Counted from the stretch's first letter, positions 17,047-27,461 are shown. The stretch is 64,000 nucleotides of DNA from Bacillus sp. V5-8f (GCF_002863565.1 NZ_PGUW01000005.1:124001-188000), one strand, 5' to 3'. Made by a program: numbers and translations. The notes: generated from the letters alone by a model not told the origin.

Positions 17047-19122
17047 TTAGCTTTGAGGCGCTTCCTTGTAATCACACTGCATGCATTGTACCTGGATGCC
17101 TTTTTTTAGCTTTTTCTCAACCAATGTGCCTTCGCATTTCGGGCAGGACCTTGGCAGCGGCTTATCCCAGGAGATAAATTCACAGCTAGGATAACGGTCA
17201 CAGCCATAAAAAATCCGCCGCTTTTTGCTTTTTCTTTCAATTATATTGCCTTCTTTGCAGTTCGGGCACTTTACCCCTATTTCTTTGACGATTGGTTTTG
17301 TATTACGGCAATCCGGAAAATTGCTGCAGGCCATGAATTTACCGTAACGTCCCATTTTAAAAACCATAGGGCTCCCACAGTTCTCACAATCCTCTCCTGC
17401 AGGCTCATCTTTGATTTCTACCTTTTCCATTTCTGCTTCCGCTTTTTCTAAATGGATTTCGAACTTATGGTAAAATTGATCGATAACTTTAATCCATTCT
17501 ACTTTTCCCTCTTCTACACTGTCGAATTCTTGTTCCATTTTGGCGGTGAATTCAACATCCAAAATGTCAGGAAAGAATTCAAGAACAAGCTCAAGCACGA
17601 TTTCCCCAAGCTCTGTAGGAATAAACCGCTTATTTTCAAGGGCAACATAGCCTCTTTTCTGGATGGTATCCAAAGTAGGTGCATAAGTTGAAGGACGCCC
17701 TATTCCAAGCTCCTCAAGGGTTTTTACCAGGCGAGCTTCTGTATAGCGGGGAGGCGGCTGTGTGAAGTGCTGCTTAGGCTCAATATCTTTACCTATGACC
17801 TTATCGCCTTCTTTTAGATCGGGCAGCATATTTTCTTTTTCTTCTACCGTATCATCCGACCCCTCAACGTACACTTTCATAAAACCTGGAAATTTCACTT
17901 TTGATCCGGTTGCACGGAAAATTACTTCTCCGTTTCTCAGGTCAACGCTCATTGTATCCATCACAGCCGGCGCCATTTGGCTTGCAACAAAACGCTCCCA
18001 AATCAGCTTGTATAACCTGAATTGGTCCCTAGAAAGAAAATCTTTAACCGAATTAGGGTCCCTCAACGTACTTGTGGGGCGAACCGCTTCGTGGGCATCT
18101 TGAGCGTTGCTTTGCTTTTTCTCTTTTCTCTCAGTCTCTTGATGGTATTCTTTCCCGTAAGCGGCCTGAATATAACCGGCTGCTTCAGCTTTTGCAACAT
18201 CTGATATACGAGTTGAGTCCGTTCTCATATACGTAATCAATCCGACGGTTCCTTCACTGCCAAGCTCGATGCCTTCGTACAGCTGCTGGGCAAGCATCAT
18301 AGTCTTTCTTGCCCTGAAGTTTAATTTCCTCGCGGCTTCCTGCTGGAGGGAAGAAGTCGTGAAAGGAGCGGCAGGATTGCGTTTTCGTTCTTTCTTGGAA
18401 ACGGCCGTGATTTCAAAGTCATTGCCATTAATGCTGCCTACAACATTTTTTACATCTTCTTCCGAGCGCAATTCTTTACGTTCCCCGTTGATACTGTAAA
18501 ACGACGCTTCAAATTGATCCCGTCCTTTCACAAAATCAGCCTTGATTGTCCAATATTCTTCCGGCTCAAAGTCTTTAATTTCCTTTTCACGGTCGATAAT
18601 CATCCGGACTGCAACCGATTGTACCCGGCCTGCACTTAAGCCCTTTTTTACTTTTTTCCATAGAAGCGGGGAGATATTGTATCCAACCAGCCGGTCCAAC
18701 ACCCTACGCGCCTGCTGCGCATCCACGAGGTTCATATTAATCGGCCGGGGGGTCTTAAATGATTCCTTGATCGCATCTTTTGTAATTTCATTAAATACTA
18801 CCCGGCAGTCTGAATGGATGTCGACATCAAGGCTATGTGCCAAATGCCAGGCAATTGCCTCCCCCTCTCTGTCGGGGTCAGCTGCGAGATAAATTTTCTT
18901 CGCTTTTTTTGCGGCTGTTTTTAATTCTTTTAACACGGGTCCTTTCCCGCGGATCGTTATATATTTCGGTTGGTATTCATGGTCGATATCAACGCCCATC
19001 TGGCTCTTGGGCAAATCCCTGACATGGCCCATCGAAGCCTTTACCTTATATTTTTTTCCCAAATAGCGCTCTATTGTTTTCGCCTTGGCCGGCGATTCTA
19101 CTATCACTAAATAATCAGACAT
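17047..19122 (-). CDS. topA: DNA topoisomerase I (type IA)
   Basis: Relaxes negative supercoils behind transcription and replication. The 691-residue enzyme starts [20 protein letters not shown], the Toprim domain, with acidic [14 protein letters not shown]. The catalytic tyrosine is in [15 protein letters not shown] (about residue 300). The C-terminus carries three four-cysteine zinc ribbons: CENCGSP...CSNFPDC, CPNCKEG...CDRYPSC and CPKCEGT...CMQCDY. Length and zinc number match B. subtilis TopA. A promoter is visible 40 bases upstream and a hairpin follows the stop, so it may be monocistronic. Confidence 0.98.
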   Translation of the reverse strand: MSDYLVIVESPAKAKTIERYLGKKYKVKASMGHVRDLPKSQMGVDIDHEYQPKYITIRGKGPVLKELKTAAKKAKKIYLAADPDREGEAIAWHLAHSLDVDIHSDCRVVFNEITKDAIKESFKTPRPINMNLVDAQQARRVLDRLVGYNISPLLWKKVKKGLSAGRVQSVAVRMIIDREKEIKDFEPEEYWTIKADFVKGRDQFEASFYSINGERKELRSEEDVKNVVGSINGNDFEITAVSKKERKRNPAAPFTTSSLQQEAARKLNFRARKTMMLAQQLYEGIELGSEGTVGLITYMRTDSTRISDVAKAEAAGYIQAAYGKEYHQETERKEKKQSNAQDAHEAVRPTSTLRDPNSVKDFLSRDQFRLYKLIWERFVASQMAPAVMDTMSVDLRNGEVIFRATGSKVKFPGFMKVYVEGSDDTVEEKENMLPDLKEGDKVIGKDIEPKQHFTQPPPRYTEARLVKTLEELGIGRPSTYAPTLDTIQKRGYVALENKRFIPTELGEIVLELVLEFFPDILDVEFTAKMEQEFDSVEEGKVEWIKVIDQFYHKFEIHLEKAEAEMEKVEIKDEPAGEDCENCGSPMVFKMGRYGKFMACSNFPDCRNTKPIVKEIGVKCPNCKEGNIIERKSKKRRIFYGCDRYPSCEFISWDKPLPRSCPKCEGTLVEKKLKKGIQVQCMQCDYKEAPQS

Positions 19123-19162
19123 TCAAAAAATCCTCCTCAAAGAGGTAATATAAATCTTCACT

Positions 19163-19192
19163 ATTATTAATCATTGAAAATTCTTTTGTCAA
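19163..19192 (-). promoter_or_regulatory. Probable sigma-A promoter of topA
   Basis: Minus strand TTGACA (19192-19187), 18 bases, AATAAT (19168-19163). The -35 is a perfect match and the -10 is 5/6. It lies about 40 bases upstream of the topA start. Confidence 0.65.
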
Positions 19193-19446
19193 TAAACTTT
19201 ATTTGGAGTCCCCGGTTTGTTGTCCGAAAGAGCAACAGCTAAAACGGTTTTGCTCTAATTGGTGCCTGCCTGCAAATTTATAACAGTTTACAGATTATTT
19301 CAACCTTTTTATCAAAAAACTACACATCTTGATCCAACATTTTTTAAATGGCCATTTTTTAAGCATTATATAACGTGTTGTTTTAAATGATACACATTTC
19401 TTAGCAGAAAAGAAAAAATAAAAAGCCAGGGCTGAAATTCCATCTC
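19193..19446 (-). other. Remainder of the dprA-topA spacer
   Basis: Together with the topA leader this makes about 320 gene-free bases. It is AT-rich. Just after the dprA stop AGCCCTGGCT is followed by a T-rich tract, which could be a weak terminator, but the hairpin loop would be too small as written. Nothing else recognisable was seen. Confidence 0.35.
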
Positions 19447-20319
19447 TTACTTTTTCATTTCAGCTTCGATATCACCTGCATGAAGTACCATTTTGGCCCC
19501 GTCCTGAATCATTAAGTTGGTACCGAAAGAAAGCTCGCTTGTTATATTCCCCGGCAAGGCGAACACATCTCTGCCATGCTCGAGGGCATATTGGGCAGTA
19601 ATGAGTGAACCGCTGTTTTGCTTTGCTTCTATTATAAATACACCTTGCGACAATCCGCTGATGATTCTGTTGCGCATAGGAAACATCCATGGCTCGGGGC
19701 GCCTCCTGGGTGGAATCTCTGAAATCAACAAACCATTCTTCATAATTTGAATGGCTAAAGGAATGTTCTCCTTCGGATAAATATAAAAATGCCCACCCCC
19801 AAGTACACCAATTGTCTTTCCCTTTTCACCAAGGCAAATCTTGTGGGAGAGGGCATCAATTCCGGCCGCCGCCCCGCTAATAATTACATATTCTTTTTTT
19901 ATAAGAGGCGGTAAAATAAATTTTAGTGCTTCCTGGCCGTACGTTGAAGGGTTCCGAGCTCCTACTACCCCCAAAGCTGGAGTTTCCCCAAGTAAACTTC
20001 TTCGGCCCTTCAAATAGAGTACCCAGGGAGGATCGTATATTTGTTTTAAAAGATAAGGATAATCCTCATCTACAATGGTCATACATTCAATTTGATTACT
20101 AGCATATTGTCGGATTTCTTTCTTTATATCAATGGAGTGTAGGTCGGTAAGAAAGGACTGGATTTTAGAGGAAGAAAGTGAAAGGATTTCCTGCCAATGC
20201 GCGGTATTCCATTGATACATTTTTGTGAGGGAAGGATCATGTGTTATTATCTTCCGGATCGACTTCCAACCGATCCCGTGGCAGTGATGTAAGTGGATTA
20301 ATCTTTCGCGGATATTCAT
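19447..20319 (-). CDS. dprA: DNA processing protein DprA/Smf
   Basis: Loads RecA on incoming single-stranded DNA during natural transformation. The 290-residue protein has an N-terminal helix-hairpin region (LIHLHHCHGIGWKSIRKII). The extended Rossmann fold contains GVVGARNPSTYG, ISGAAAGIDALSH, GVLGGGHFYIYPKEN, MRNRIISGLSQGVFIIEAKQ and SGSLITAQYALEHGRDVFAL. It lacks the C-terminal winged helix found in longer DprA proteins, as in other bacilli. Position between sucD and topA is conserved. Confidence 0.95.
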   Translation of the reverse strand: MNIRERLIHLHHCHGIGWKSIRKIITHDPSLTKMYQWNTAHWQEILSLSSSKIQSFLTDLHSIDIKKEIRQYASNQIECMTIVDEDYPYLLKQIYDPPWVLYLKGRRSLLGETPALGVVGARNPSTYGQEALKFILPPLIKKEYVIISGAAAGIDALSHKICLGEKGKTIGVLGGGHFYIYPKENIPLAIQIMKNGLLISEIPPRRRPEPWMFPMRNRIISGLSQGVFIIEAKQNSGSLITAQYALEHGRDVFALPGNITSELSFGTNLMIQDGAKMVLHAGDIEAEMKK

Positions 20320-20407
20320 GCAATGGTCACTCCTTGGTAAAAATATACAGAAAAAGCTATTGTGCGGGTGGATAGAGAGAATAGAAGTGTTTCGGGGAAG
20401 TGTTAAA

Positions 20408-20436
20408 AGCCGCCCCCCGGGGAACGAGGAGCGACT
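20408..20436 (-). terminator. Probable terminator after sucD
   Basis: Minus strand AGTCGCTCC pairs with GGGGCGGCT (nine pairs, two G-T) with an 11-base loop, then TTTT. It lies about 10 bases after the sucD stop. Confidence 0.55.
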
Positions 20437-20445
20437 GCTATTTGA

Positions 20446-21348
20446 TTAATGTGTTTTACACTTTTCGTAGATACCTTTTTCTTTAAGGACGGAAATTAAG
20501 GTTTCCCCCATAACAGATGGAGTTTCTGCAACCTTAATACCACATTCGTTCATGACGCGGATTTTTTCATCAGCCGTACCTTTCCCGCCAGAAATGATGG
20601 CACCCGCATGACCCATACGTTTACCCGGAGGTGCAGTACGTCCGCCAATGAAGCCTACAACCGGTTTGGTCATGTTTGCCTTAACCCACTGAGCCGCTTC
20701 TTCTTCTGCGGTCCCGCCGATTTCACCAATCATAATAACTGCGTAGGTTTCTGGGTCTTCATTGAATGCTTTCAACACATCGATAAAGTCTGTTCCGTTA
20801 ACAGGGTCTCCTCCGATGCCCACTGCTGAAGACTGCCCAACACCAGCTTGTGAAAGCTGATGTACCGCTTCATACGTCAGCGTCCCAGAGCGTGAAACAA
20901 CACCTACATGCCCCTTTGTATGGATATATCCAGGCATGATCCCGATTTTGCATTCATCTGGAGTGATAACACCAGGGCAGTTTGGCCCGACAAGACGGGT
21001 CTTTTTGCCTTCCATATAGCGCTTCACTTTTACCATATCAAGAACAGGAATGTGCTCAGTGATACAAATGGCGATTTCTAGTTCTGCATCTACAGCTTCA
21101 AGGATTGCATCAGCTGCGAACGGAGCCGGAACATAGATGACAGATGCATTTGCACCCGTAGCTTCCTTTGCTTCGGAAACTGTGTTGTATACAGGCACGC
21201 CTTCAACTTCTGTGCCGCCTTTTCCAGGCGTTACACCCGCCACAATCTTTGTGCCGTATTCAAGCATTTGTTTTGTATGAAATAAAGCCGTTGAACCAGT
21301 GATACCCTGAACAATGACTTTTGTGTCTTTATTAATAAAAACGCTCAT
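20446..21348 (-). CDS. sucD: Succinyl-CoA synthetase alpha subunit (ADP-forming)
   Basis: With SucC converts succinyl-CoA to succinate, making ATP in the TCA cycle. The 300-residue protein has the CoA-binding Rossmann start [20 protein letters not shown], the [12 protein letters not shown] segment, and the phosphohistidine site [17 protein letters not shown] near residue 246. It begins 15 bases after sucC, so the subunits are co-transcribed. Confidence 0.97.
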   Translation of the reverse strand: MSVFINKDTKVIVQGITGSTALFHTKQMLEYGTKIVAGVTPGKGGTEVEGVPVYNTVSEAKEATGANASVIYVPAPFAADAILEAVDAELEIAICITEHIPVLDMVKVKRYMEGKKTRLVGPNCPGVITPDECKIGIMPGYIHTKGHVGVVSRSGTLTYEAVHQLSQAGVGQSSAVGIGGDPVNGTDFIDVLKAFNEDPETYAVIMIGEIGGTAEEEAAQWVKANMTKPVVGFIGGRTAPPGKRMGHAGAIISGGKGTADEKIRVMNECGIKVAETPSVMGETLISVLKEKGIYEKCKTH

Positions 21349-21363
21349 TATGGTCCCCCCTGC

Positions 21364-22527
21364 CTATTTTCCTACAAGCTCTACGATTTTTTCTGCACCG
21401 TCTGCCATAGATTCAGCAGGCGTAATGTTCAAACCGGATTCTCTTAAAATCTTTTTGCCAAGGTCAACGTTTGTCCCTTCTAAACGAACAACAAGCGGTA
21501 CCTCAAGGCCAAGCTGGTTGGCAGCTTCCACTACACCTTCAGCGATGACGTCACATTTCATAATACCCCCGAAAATGTTAACGAAAATACCTTTCACATT
21601 TTCATCGGAAAGAATGATTTTAAATGCTTCGGTGACCTTTTCGGCTGTAGCGCCGCCGCCTACATCCAAGAAGTTGGCAGGATCTCCGCCGTAATGCTTA
21701 ATGATGTCCATCGTTGCCATTGCAAGACCAGCACCGTTTACCATGCAGCCGATATTGCCATCTAACGAAATATAGCTTAGGTCATATTTGGAAGCTTCGA
21801 TTTCTTTTGGATCCTCTTCTTCAAGATCACGATATTCTAAAATATCTTTATGGCGGTAAAGTGCGTTAGAATCGAAGTTTAACTTCGCATCCAATGCCAT
21901 TACATTGCCATCACCTGTTACAACAAGCGGATTAATTTCTGCTATAGAGCAGTCTTTTTCAATGAAAGCAGTATAAAGGCCAGTCATAAATTTAACGGCT
22001 TTATTAACAAGTTCTTTAGGAATGTTTATATTGAAAGCTATTCTTCTAGCTTGATAGCCTGTTAGGCCAACCACTGGATCGATATATTCCTTGAAAATCT
22101 TTTCCGGTGTCTTTTCCGCAACCTCTTCGATTTCAGTACCGCCTTCTTCAGAAGCCATTAAGACAACCTGTGAAGTTGCGCGGTCTAACACAAGGCCGAC
22201 GTAATATTCTTTCTTGATATCGCAGCCTTCTTCAATTAGTAAGCGCTTTACTTCTTTGCCTTCCGGACCTGTCTGGTGGGTAACTAGTGTTTTACCCAGG
22301 ATTTCCTGTGCATATGTACGTGCTTCATCAAGATTCTTTGCAACCTTGACGCCGCCGGCTTTACCGCGTCCTCCAGCATGGATTTGCGCCTTGACGACAA
22401 CTACCTCTGAACCTAACTCCTTGGCAGCTTCTACCGCTTCATCAACAGTGAACGCCACACGGCCATTCGGTACGGATACCCCGTATTTTCTGAGGATTTC
22501 TTTCCCCTGATACTCGTGGATATTCAT
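21364..22527 (-). CDS. sucC: Succinyl-CoA synthetase beta subunit (ADP-forming)
   Basis: ATP-grasp subunit that binds nucleotide and succinate. The 387-residue protein starts [20 protein letters not shown], has [20 protein letters not shown] for nucleotide binding, [20 protein letters not shown] for metal binding, and the C-terminal [21 protein letters not shown] strong AGGAGG lies eight bases upstream. It is first in the sucCD operon and has a recognisable promoter and a leader of about 135 bases with a palindrome. Confidence 0.97.
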   Translation of the reverse strand: MNIHEYQGKEILRKYGVSVPNGRVAFTVDEAVEAAKELGSEVVVVKAQIHAGGRGKAGGVKVAKNLDEARTYAQEILGKTLVTHQTGPEGKEVKRLLIEEGCDIKKEYYVGLVLDRATSQVVLMASEEGGTEIEEVAEKTPEKIFKEYIDPVVGLTGYQARRIAFNINIPKELVNKAVKFMTGLYTAFIEKDCSIAEINPLVVTGDGNVMALDAKLNFDSNALYRHKDILEYRDLEEEDPKEIEASKYDLSYISLDGNIGCMVNGAGLAMATMDIIKHYGGDPANFLDVGGGATAEKVTEAFKIILSDENVKGIFVNIFGGIMKCDVIAEGVVEAANQLGLEVPLVVRLEGTNVDLGKKILRESGLNITPAESMADGAEKIVELVGK

Positions 22528-22576
22528 TTCCCATCCTCCTTGTCAACTATTGCAATTTTGAAAAATGATTATATTT

Positions 22577-22596
22577 TCAGGCATTTCAATACCTGA
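22577..22596. repeat. 20-bp near-perfect palindrome in the sucC leader
   Basis: TCAGGCATT and AATACCTGA flank TC with one mismatch (a G-U pair in RNA). It lies in the transcribed leader about 50 bases before the sucC start. It could be a protein operator or an RNA hairpin; no regulator is known to me for this sequence. Confidence 0.5.
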
Positions 22597-22669
22597 TAAA
22601 CCATTTTTGCATGCCCGCATTATTTTTTTGCAAGATAATGTCGAACGTTATTTAATAGACTGCTTTTTA

Positions 22670-22698
22670 ATTGTATAAAAAGTAAAAAAACTTGTCTA
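22670..22698 (-). promoter_or_regulatory. Probable sigma-A promoter of sucCD
   Basis: Minus strand TAGACA (22698-22693), 17 bases, TACAAT (22675-22670), each a 5/6 match. The start of sucC is about 140 bases downstream. Confidence 0.6.
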
Positions 22699-22801
22699 CT
22701 ATAACCTGTAAATTCGCAATAATATTTTACGTTCTTTTAACATATGGGCCTATTAAAAAAGGTAAGCTGATCGTTTTTCTAAAATAATGAAGACTGGACC
22801 A

Positions 22802-23077
22802 TTATTGATCCTTCACTGCCTTGTCCATTTTATAAACAAAGGCAAAAACCTCAGCTACTACCTGGTACAATTCTTCAGGGATAGACTGGCTGATATCTAG
22901 CTTGCCTAGGAGTTCTGTCAGGGTGGGGTCTTCCCTTACCGGGATATCATGCATGCTTGCCGCTTCCAAAATATTTTCCGCCACTTTCCCTTTGCCTTTT
23001 GCAATGACCATTGGCGCTGAATCCTTTTGGGCATCGTATCTCAGCGCAACGGCCTCTTTTCGCTTATTTTCCTTCAT
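22802..23077 (-). CDS. ylqH: YlqH, soluble homologue of the FlhB cytoplasmic C-terminal domain
   Basis: A 91-residue soluble protein that aligns by eye with the cytoplasmic tail of FlhB/YscU-type export switches: EAVALRYDAQKDSAPMVIAK, then AASMHDIPVREDPTLTELL, then IPEELYQVVAEVFAFVYKM. It begins at about the point where FlhB self-cleaves. The NPTH motif itself is absent (here KRKE before AVAL), so it resembles the released FlhB fragment rather than a cleavable protein. It overlaps ylqG by four bases (ATGA). The cellular role is not established. Confidence 0.9.
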   Translation of the reverse strand: MKENKRKEAVALRYDAQKDSAPMVIAKGKGKVAENILEAASMHDIPVREDPTLTELLGKLDISQSIPEELYQVVAEVFAFVYKMDKAVKDQ

Positions 23078-25053
23078 ATCCTGATATCCACCCCACTATA
23101 TTGTTTACTCCCAGCCTGGATAGAAAGTCCCTTGGCTGCAACCATACCCGACCTTTTGGTTTCCATTATTGATTCGCTTTCAAAAACTACGCTCGATAGC
23201 TTGTAATCCAAATGTCCTAGATTCGTTTTTAACGTTTTTAAGAGAGGCCCCGATAGGTTTTCCAATATCTCATGGTTATCATTAATCACTTTAACTTTGA
23301 TGACCTTATTTTGGATTTGTAGGTCGATTACCGTCTGTTTCATTTGTGCAAGATCCAGGTAAAATAATACCCGGCAATAGTCCGGATCGATCGTACCGTC
23401 GTTTCTCTTCCTGCCGCTCCATTGCAGCGTTAGGTCCGTTTGAATGCGTGAATCGGCCATAGGAATCTGCATGAAAATATTCTGAAGTGGTCCTGACTCC
23501 TGTGACAACAGTTGCTGCGCAGTGATCCTGTTCAGGATCTGTTCTGCTGCTTCCTTTATGGGCGTTTGCTGGTTTTGAGCTAAAACCTTCATAAGCAACG
23601 GCTTAAGTGATTCAAGTTGGCCTTCTGGAATCAATGTATCCATGCGGCCGGAGTTTGCTAAAACATGTTCAAGATTGACCCCAAGCAATTTGGCCATCTC
23701 TTTGAGAAATCCGGCGACAGCTTGTCCTCTTGCAAAATCGACAGGTTTATCCCCTGCAGAAAGGGTTGTCCTTAAAAATTGACTCTCCATGTTATCCAAC
23801 TGGCTGAACTTGGGACCAGCTTCCGTCTCACTAGCGATTAATTTCACCAAGTTCGTATAGCTTTGCTGTAAATTCTCTTTTCCTCCACCTACGGCTGAAA
23901 ATATTTGTTCGGCCGTTATATATTGCCTATTCACTTCTCCGCTGTCAGAACCAGGCTCTAATAGAGCATGGAGAAGCTGCTTAATTTGCTCTCGCGTTTG
24001 GTCTCCCTGTAAGACCTGGGGCTGGTTGAAACTGACATTCACACTGCGTTCACTCAACTGCAAATTTTGGGCTTTAGCCAAAATAGCTTGAATCGGCGCA
24101 TCCTTTACATCTCCAGGATTTTTGAGAAGCCTATTGAATAATTCGAGGATTTCACCTTCAGATTCATTCCCTGATTTTTTCGCATTCTGATAGTGCATGA
24201 TCAGCGACAGGCCAGTTTTTATGGAAGGAGGAGACTGATTTGTATCCCGCCCGAAAACTGTGGTTAATTTTTCGATTATTCCTGCTTCACTGCTGTCAAC
24301 GGGAAAGAAACCTGCCTTTTGAAGGATGGAAAATGCAGATTTTTGGATATCGGGAGAAGATTCCATGCTGAGCCAGCTTGAAAGCAATTTATCCATCGTA
24401 TAGGAAGGAAAATGAACTTGTTTCGGGAGCATGATTTTTTCTAAAAGATTTTTCACATTTTGCATGGTCTCCGTATCAGAACCATGTTCACTAATTTGTG
24501 TGAGTAGATTTTTGGCAGCATCATGCAGTGTTCCGTCTTTTTCCAGAGCCTGTAAGGCATGAAAAACGTCATCGAGGAAGGGCAGATTCATGGTATGCAT
24601 AGTCTTGATGCTATTAAGGGTTCCCCCTAAGTTGTCTGTTGCCTTTAGCCATCCTAGTGACATAATAAACGTATCCCTAGTGACCGGCAGCTGATTCTTT
24701 AGCAAATAGTTTGCAAGCTCAATGGATTCCTTGCTTTGCGGCACAACTAAATGGTCCAGCAGCTGAAGGACGGTTCCCTTAATGCCGCCCCCGGCTTCCC
24801 TTTCCAAACCATGTAATACCTTTAAATGCAGCCTTCCTCCTCCTGGCTGTACCTGCAGCCAATATCTTTCGTCTGCCTTAAGAGATGCGTCAAGGCTGGC
24901 CATGAATTTTTGGTTCCCGATTTGCACTTCCGCGGTTTGATTCGGATAGATTCTATTTATTTTTCCATGAATAATTTGTCCGGCCTGCAATTTTTCCGGC
25001 TGCTGTAAAGGGGTCCGGTTCTGCATACTCGGAATGAAATGTAAGGGCTGCAT
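23074..25053 (-). CDS. ylqG: YlqG, large protein with a FliK-like C-terminal domain
   Basis: A 659-residue soluble protein with no signal peptide or membrane segment. The N-terminus (about 20-85) has a small beta-rich part, GQIIHGKINRIYPNQTAEVQ. The long middle is helical and variable. The C-terminal part (about 540-640), with CRVLFYLDLAQMKQTVIDLQ and LLKTLKTNLGHLDYKLSSVV, resembles the FliK hook-length domain. Pairing with the FlhB-tail-like YlqH mirrors the FliK-FlhB partnership. The ATG at 25053 follows GGAGGGG; the seven upstream codons overlap that site. Function unknown; FliK relation is an inference from pattern and context. Confidence 0.8.
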   Translation of the reverse strand: MQPLHFIPSMQNRTPLQQPEKLQAGQIIHGKINRIYPNQTAEVQIGNQKFMASLDASLKADERYWLQVQPGGGRLHLKVLHGLEREAGGGIKGTVLQLLDHLVVPQSKESIELANYLLKNQLPVTRDTFIMSLGWLKATDNLGGTLNSIKTMHTMNLPFLDDVFHALQALEKDGTLHDAAKNLLTQISEHGSDTETMQNVKNLLEKIMLPKQVHFPSYTMDKLLSSWLSMESSPDIQKSAFSILQKAGFFPVDSSEAGIIEKLTTVFGRDTNQSPPSIKTGLSLIMHYQNAKKSGNESEGEILELFNRLLKNPGDVKDAPIQAILAKAQNLQLSERSVNVSFNQPQVLQGDQTREQIKQLLHALLEPGSDSGEVNRQYITAEQIFSAVGGGKENLQQSYTNLVKLIASETEAGPKFSQLDNMESQFLRTTLSAGDKPVDFARGQAVAGFLKEMAKLLGVNLEHVLANSGRMDTLIPEGQLESLKPLLMKVLAQNQQTPIKEAAEQILNRITAQQLLSQESGPLQNIFMQIPMADSRIQTDLTLQWSGRKRNDGTIDPDYCRVLFYLDLAQMKQTVIDLQIQNKVIKVKVINDNHEILENLSGPLLKTLKTNLGHLDYKLSSVVFESESIMETKRSGMVAAKGLSIQAGSKQYSGVDIRI

Positions 25054-25078
25054 GGTTCCCCTCCTTCTTTTCAATTTA

Positions 25079-25858
25079 CTAGTCTTTCTCGGCGATATCT
25101 CTCACAGGCGAAAAGCTTCGGCGGTGCCATGGTGTAGGCCCATGTTTATGCAGGGCTTCCAGGTGATTTGAGGTTCCGTAGCCCATATTTCTATGGAAAC
25201 CATAGTGAGGGTGAGATATAGCGTATTCCTTCATCATTCTATCCCTTGTCACTTTTGCCACGATAGATGCCGCTGATATGGAAATGCTCTTTGCATCGCC
25301 CTTAATGATTGCCATCTGGGGCATCGGTACATCCAATTCCATTGCATCGATCAGCAAATGGTCAGGCGTAATTTCTAGAGCAGCTATTGCCGCAAGCATG
25401 GCCTTTTTTGTTGCTTGATAAATATTAAAACGGTCAATCTCTTCGCTATGTATGATTCCCACTCCGATTGCCACCGCTTCCTTCTGAATCACTTCATAAA
25501 AAAGCTCTCTTTTTGATTCAGAGACTTTTTTTGAATCATCCAGTCCCTCTAAATAAAAATCGGCGGGCAAAATCACCGCGCTAGCAACGACAGGTCCGGC
25601 TAACGGTCCCCGGCCAACCTCATCTATTCCTGCAATATATTGAAAACCCTGTGTTCGGAGAGTATGCTCATACATGGACATTTCTTCAAAGTGTTCCCGC
25701 GCTTTCCGCCGTTTGTTAAAGGCCTGATTCCATTTCATTGCTAGATCGCGAACGCCCGCCCTGTCATCCTCAAGGCACTCCGCGATAAATGGATCAAACG
25801 GGTCCTGAATTTCTTTTAAAACCTGGGCGATTTCTTTTATGCTTTTTGTTTGTTTCAT
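25079..25858 (-). CDS. rnhB: Ribonuclease HII
   Basis: Removes ribonucleotides and RNA primers from RNA-DNA hybrids. The 259-residue protein has an N-terminal extension of about 70 residues typical of Bacillus RNase HII. Next comes the catalytic motif GIDEVGRGPLAGPVVASAVI, the second acidic site DDSKKVSESKRE, the LLIDAMELD strand and ISAASIVAKVTRDRMMKE. The carboxylate set (Asp-Glu and two further Asp) is present. It lies between rbgA and ylqG. Confidence 0.97.
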   Translation of the reverse strand: MKQTKSIKEIAQVLKEIQDPFDPFIAECLEDDRAGVRDLAMKWNQAFNKRRKAREHFEEMSMYEHTLRTQGFQYIAGIDEVGRGPLAGPVVASAVILPADFYLEGLDDSKKVSESKRELFYEVIQKEAVAIGVGIIHSEEIDRFNIYQATKKAMLAAIAALEITPDHLLIDAMELDVPMPQMAIIKGDAKSISISAASIVAKVTRDRMMKEYAISHPHYGFHRNMGYGTSNHLEALHKHGPTPWHRRSFSPVRDIAEKD

Positions 25859-26019
25859 TTCTTATTTCACCATCATCTATGATTATTATCGGCTTACCCG
25901 TATGAATTTTTTATCACAAAAAAAACGGGTCCAAACTCTAGGATAAAATAGAGAACACCTTAATAGGAAGGGTTTCCTCTTTTTACCGAAAAGGCCGGGT
26001 ACCCGCTTTCGTTTTGATT

Positions 26020-26883
26020 TTATTCTTCTATTGGTTCTTTTACTGGCAATTCGAATGTCAAAGAGCCAAATTTCTCAGAGCGCAGCTCCCTCACAACTAA
26101 TTCTGCCGTTTTATCGTAGTCGACCATTCCACCGCCCATTAAACAGCCTCTGAGTGCACCGATTGTGTCAAACAGCTCGACTGTTTCTTGAGGGATGTCT
26201 GTAAGATTGTATCTTTCCTTGAGCCGTTCCGGATACTCCCTTTCAAGGAATCTAAGTCCGTAAAGGGAAATATCGTGAAGATTCAACAACGTATCCTTTA
26301 TTGCACCCGTCAAGGCGAGCTTCAGGCCAACTTCTTGATCTTCAAATTTAGGCCACAATATGCCCGGTGTGTCCAGCAATTCCAGTTCTTTACCTACTTT
26401 AATCCATTGTTGCGCTTTCGTTACACCAGGGGTATTTCCGGTTTTTGCTATATTTTTTTTCGCGAGCCGGTTGATCAGGGTAGATTTTCCCACATTCGGA
26501 ATTCCGACGATCATGGCCCTGATTGCCCTTGGCTTGATTCCTTTGGCCCTCATACGATCGAACTTTTCTTTTAGCAATTCCTTCGAAGCGGCCGTAATCT
26601 GGTTCAGCCCGCTGCCAGCCTGTGAATTGATCGCGATCGCTGTTACTCCCTTTGATTTATAATAGTCCAGCCATTGTTTTGTTTTTGCAGGATCAGCCAT
26701 GTCCGATTTATTCAATAAAATAATCCGCGGTTTATGCTGGATAATTTCATCGATCATCGGATTGCGAGATGACGAGGGGATCCGTGCATCGACCAGCTCA
26801 AAGATTATGTCGATGAGCTTTAATTTTTCTGTTACTTCCCGTCTCGCTTTGGCCATATGGCCTGGAAACCACTGAATTGTCAA
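26020..26883 (-). CDS. rbgA: Ribosome biogenesis GTPase RbgA (YlqF), TTG start
   Basis: Circularly permuted GTPase needed for late 50S assembly. The 287-residue protein starts [16 protein letters not shown], matching the B. subtilis N-terminus, and has G4 (LLNKSDMAD) before G1 ([14 protein letters not shown]) and G3 (DTPGILWP). The C-terminal RNA-binding domain has [16 protein letters not shown]. The start is a TTG at 26883 preceded by AAAGGTGAG six bases upstream; no nearby ATG would keep the conserved N-terminus. It follows lepB at 23 bases. Confidence 0.97.
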   Translation of the reverse strand: MTIQWFPGHMAKARREVTEKLKLIDIIFELVDARIPSSSRNPMIDEIIQHKPRIILLNKSDMADPAKTKQWLDYYKSKGVTAIAINSQAGSGLNQITAASKELLKEKFDRMRAKGIKPRAIRAMIVGIPNVGKSTLINRLAKKNIAKTGNTPGVTKAQQWIKVGKELELLDTPGILWPKFEDQEVGLKLALTGAIKDTLLNLHDISLYGLRFLEREYPERLKERYNLTDIPQETVELFDTIGALRGCLMGGGMVDYDKTAELVVRELRSEKFGSLTFELPVKEPIEE

Positions 26884-26906
26884 TATGACTCACCTTTCTA
26901 ACTTTG

Positions 26907-27461
26907 TTATTTAACCAGCCGGAAATCTTTAACAGGCCAATAAACCATATTGGTTTCGCCTAGAACCTTTTCGAGCGGTACGGCGCCGATATGGCGGCTG
27001 TCTTTAGAAAAACGCCTATTATCTCCCATTACAAACAAATGTCCTTCAGGTACGGTTTCCTGCCCTACAGGGGTATCCTCCAGGGTAAATGGATCCGTTA
27101 ATGGCCCATCGGTAACCTGTTTTTTATACTCATCGAGATAAGGCTCATCATAAGGCTTTCCATTCACATACAAAGTGTCATCCTTGTACTCGATACGGTC
27201 ACCCGGAAGCCCTATTACACGCTTTATGTAATCCTTTTGTTCAGGGGCATGGAATACGATGATATCAAACCGCTTCGGCTCGCCTAGAGTATAACCTATT
27301 TTATTAACAATCATACGGTCCTGGTCATGCAATGTTGGCATCATCGACAGCCCATCAACCACAATCGGGGCAAATAAAAAATATCGGATGACTGCCGCCA
27401 AGCCTACGGCAATGATCAACGCCTTCGACCATTCCCAAATTTCATTTTTCTTTTTCGCCAT
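26907..27461 (-). CDS. lepB: Type I signal peptidase (SipS/LepB)
   Basis: Membrane serine protease that removes signal peptides of exported proteins. The 184-residue protein has one N-terminal transmembrane helix (WSKALIIAVGLAAVIRYFLF), the catalytic Ser in VDGLSMMPTL, the general-base Lys in DYIKRVIGLPGD, and the box GDNRRFSKDSRHIG. The single anchor and short length fit the Gram-positive P-type class. ATG 27461 follows AGGGTGAT. It lies downstream of the rplS terminator and upstream of rbgA. Confidence 0.96.
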   Translation of the reverse strand: MAKKKNEIWEWSKALIIAVGLAAVIRYFLFAPIVVDGLSMMPTLHDQDRMIVNKIGYTLGEPKRFDIIVFHAPEQKDYIKRVIGLPGDRIEYKDDTLYVNGKPYDEPYLDEYKKQVTDGPLTDPFTLEDTPVGQETVPEGHLFVMGDNRRFSKDSRHIGAVPLEKVLGETNMVYWPVKDFRLVK

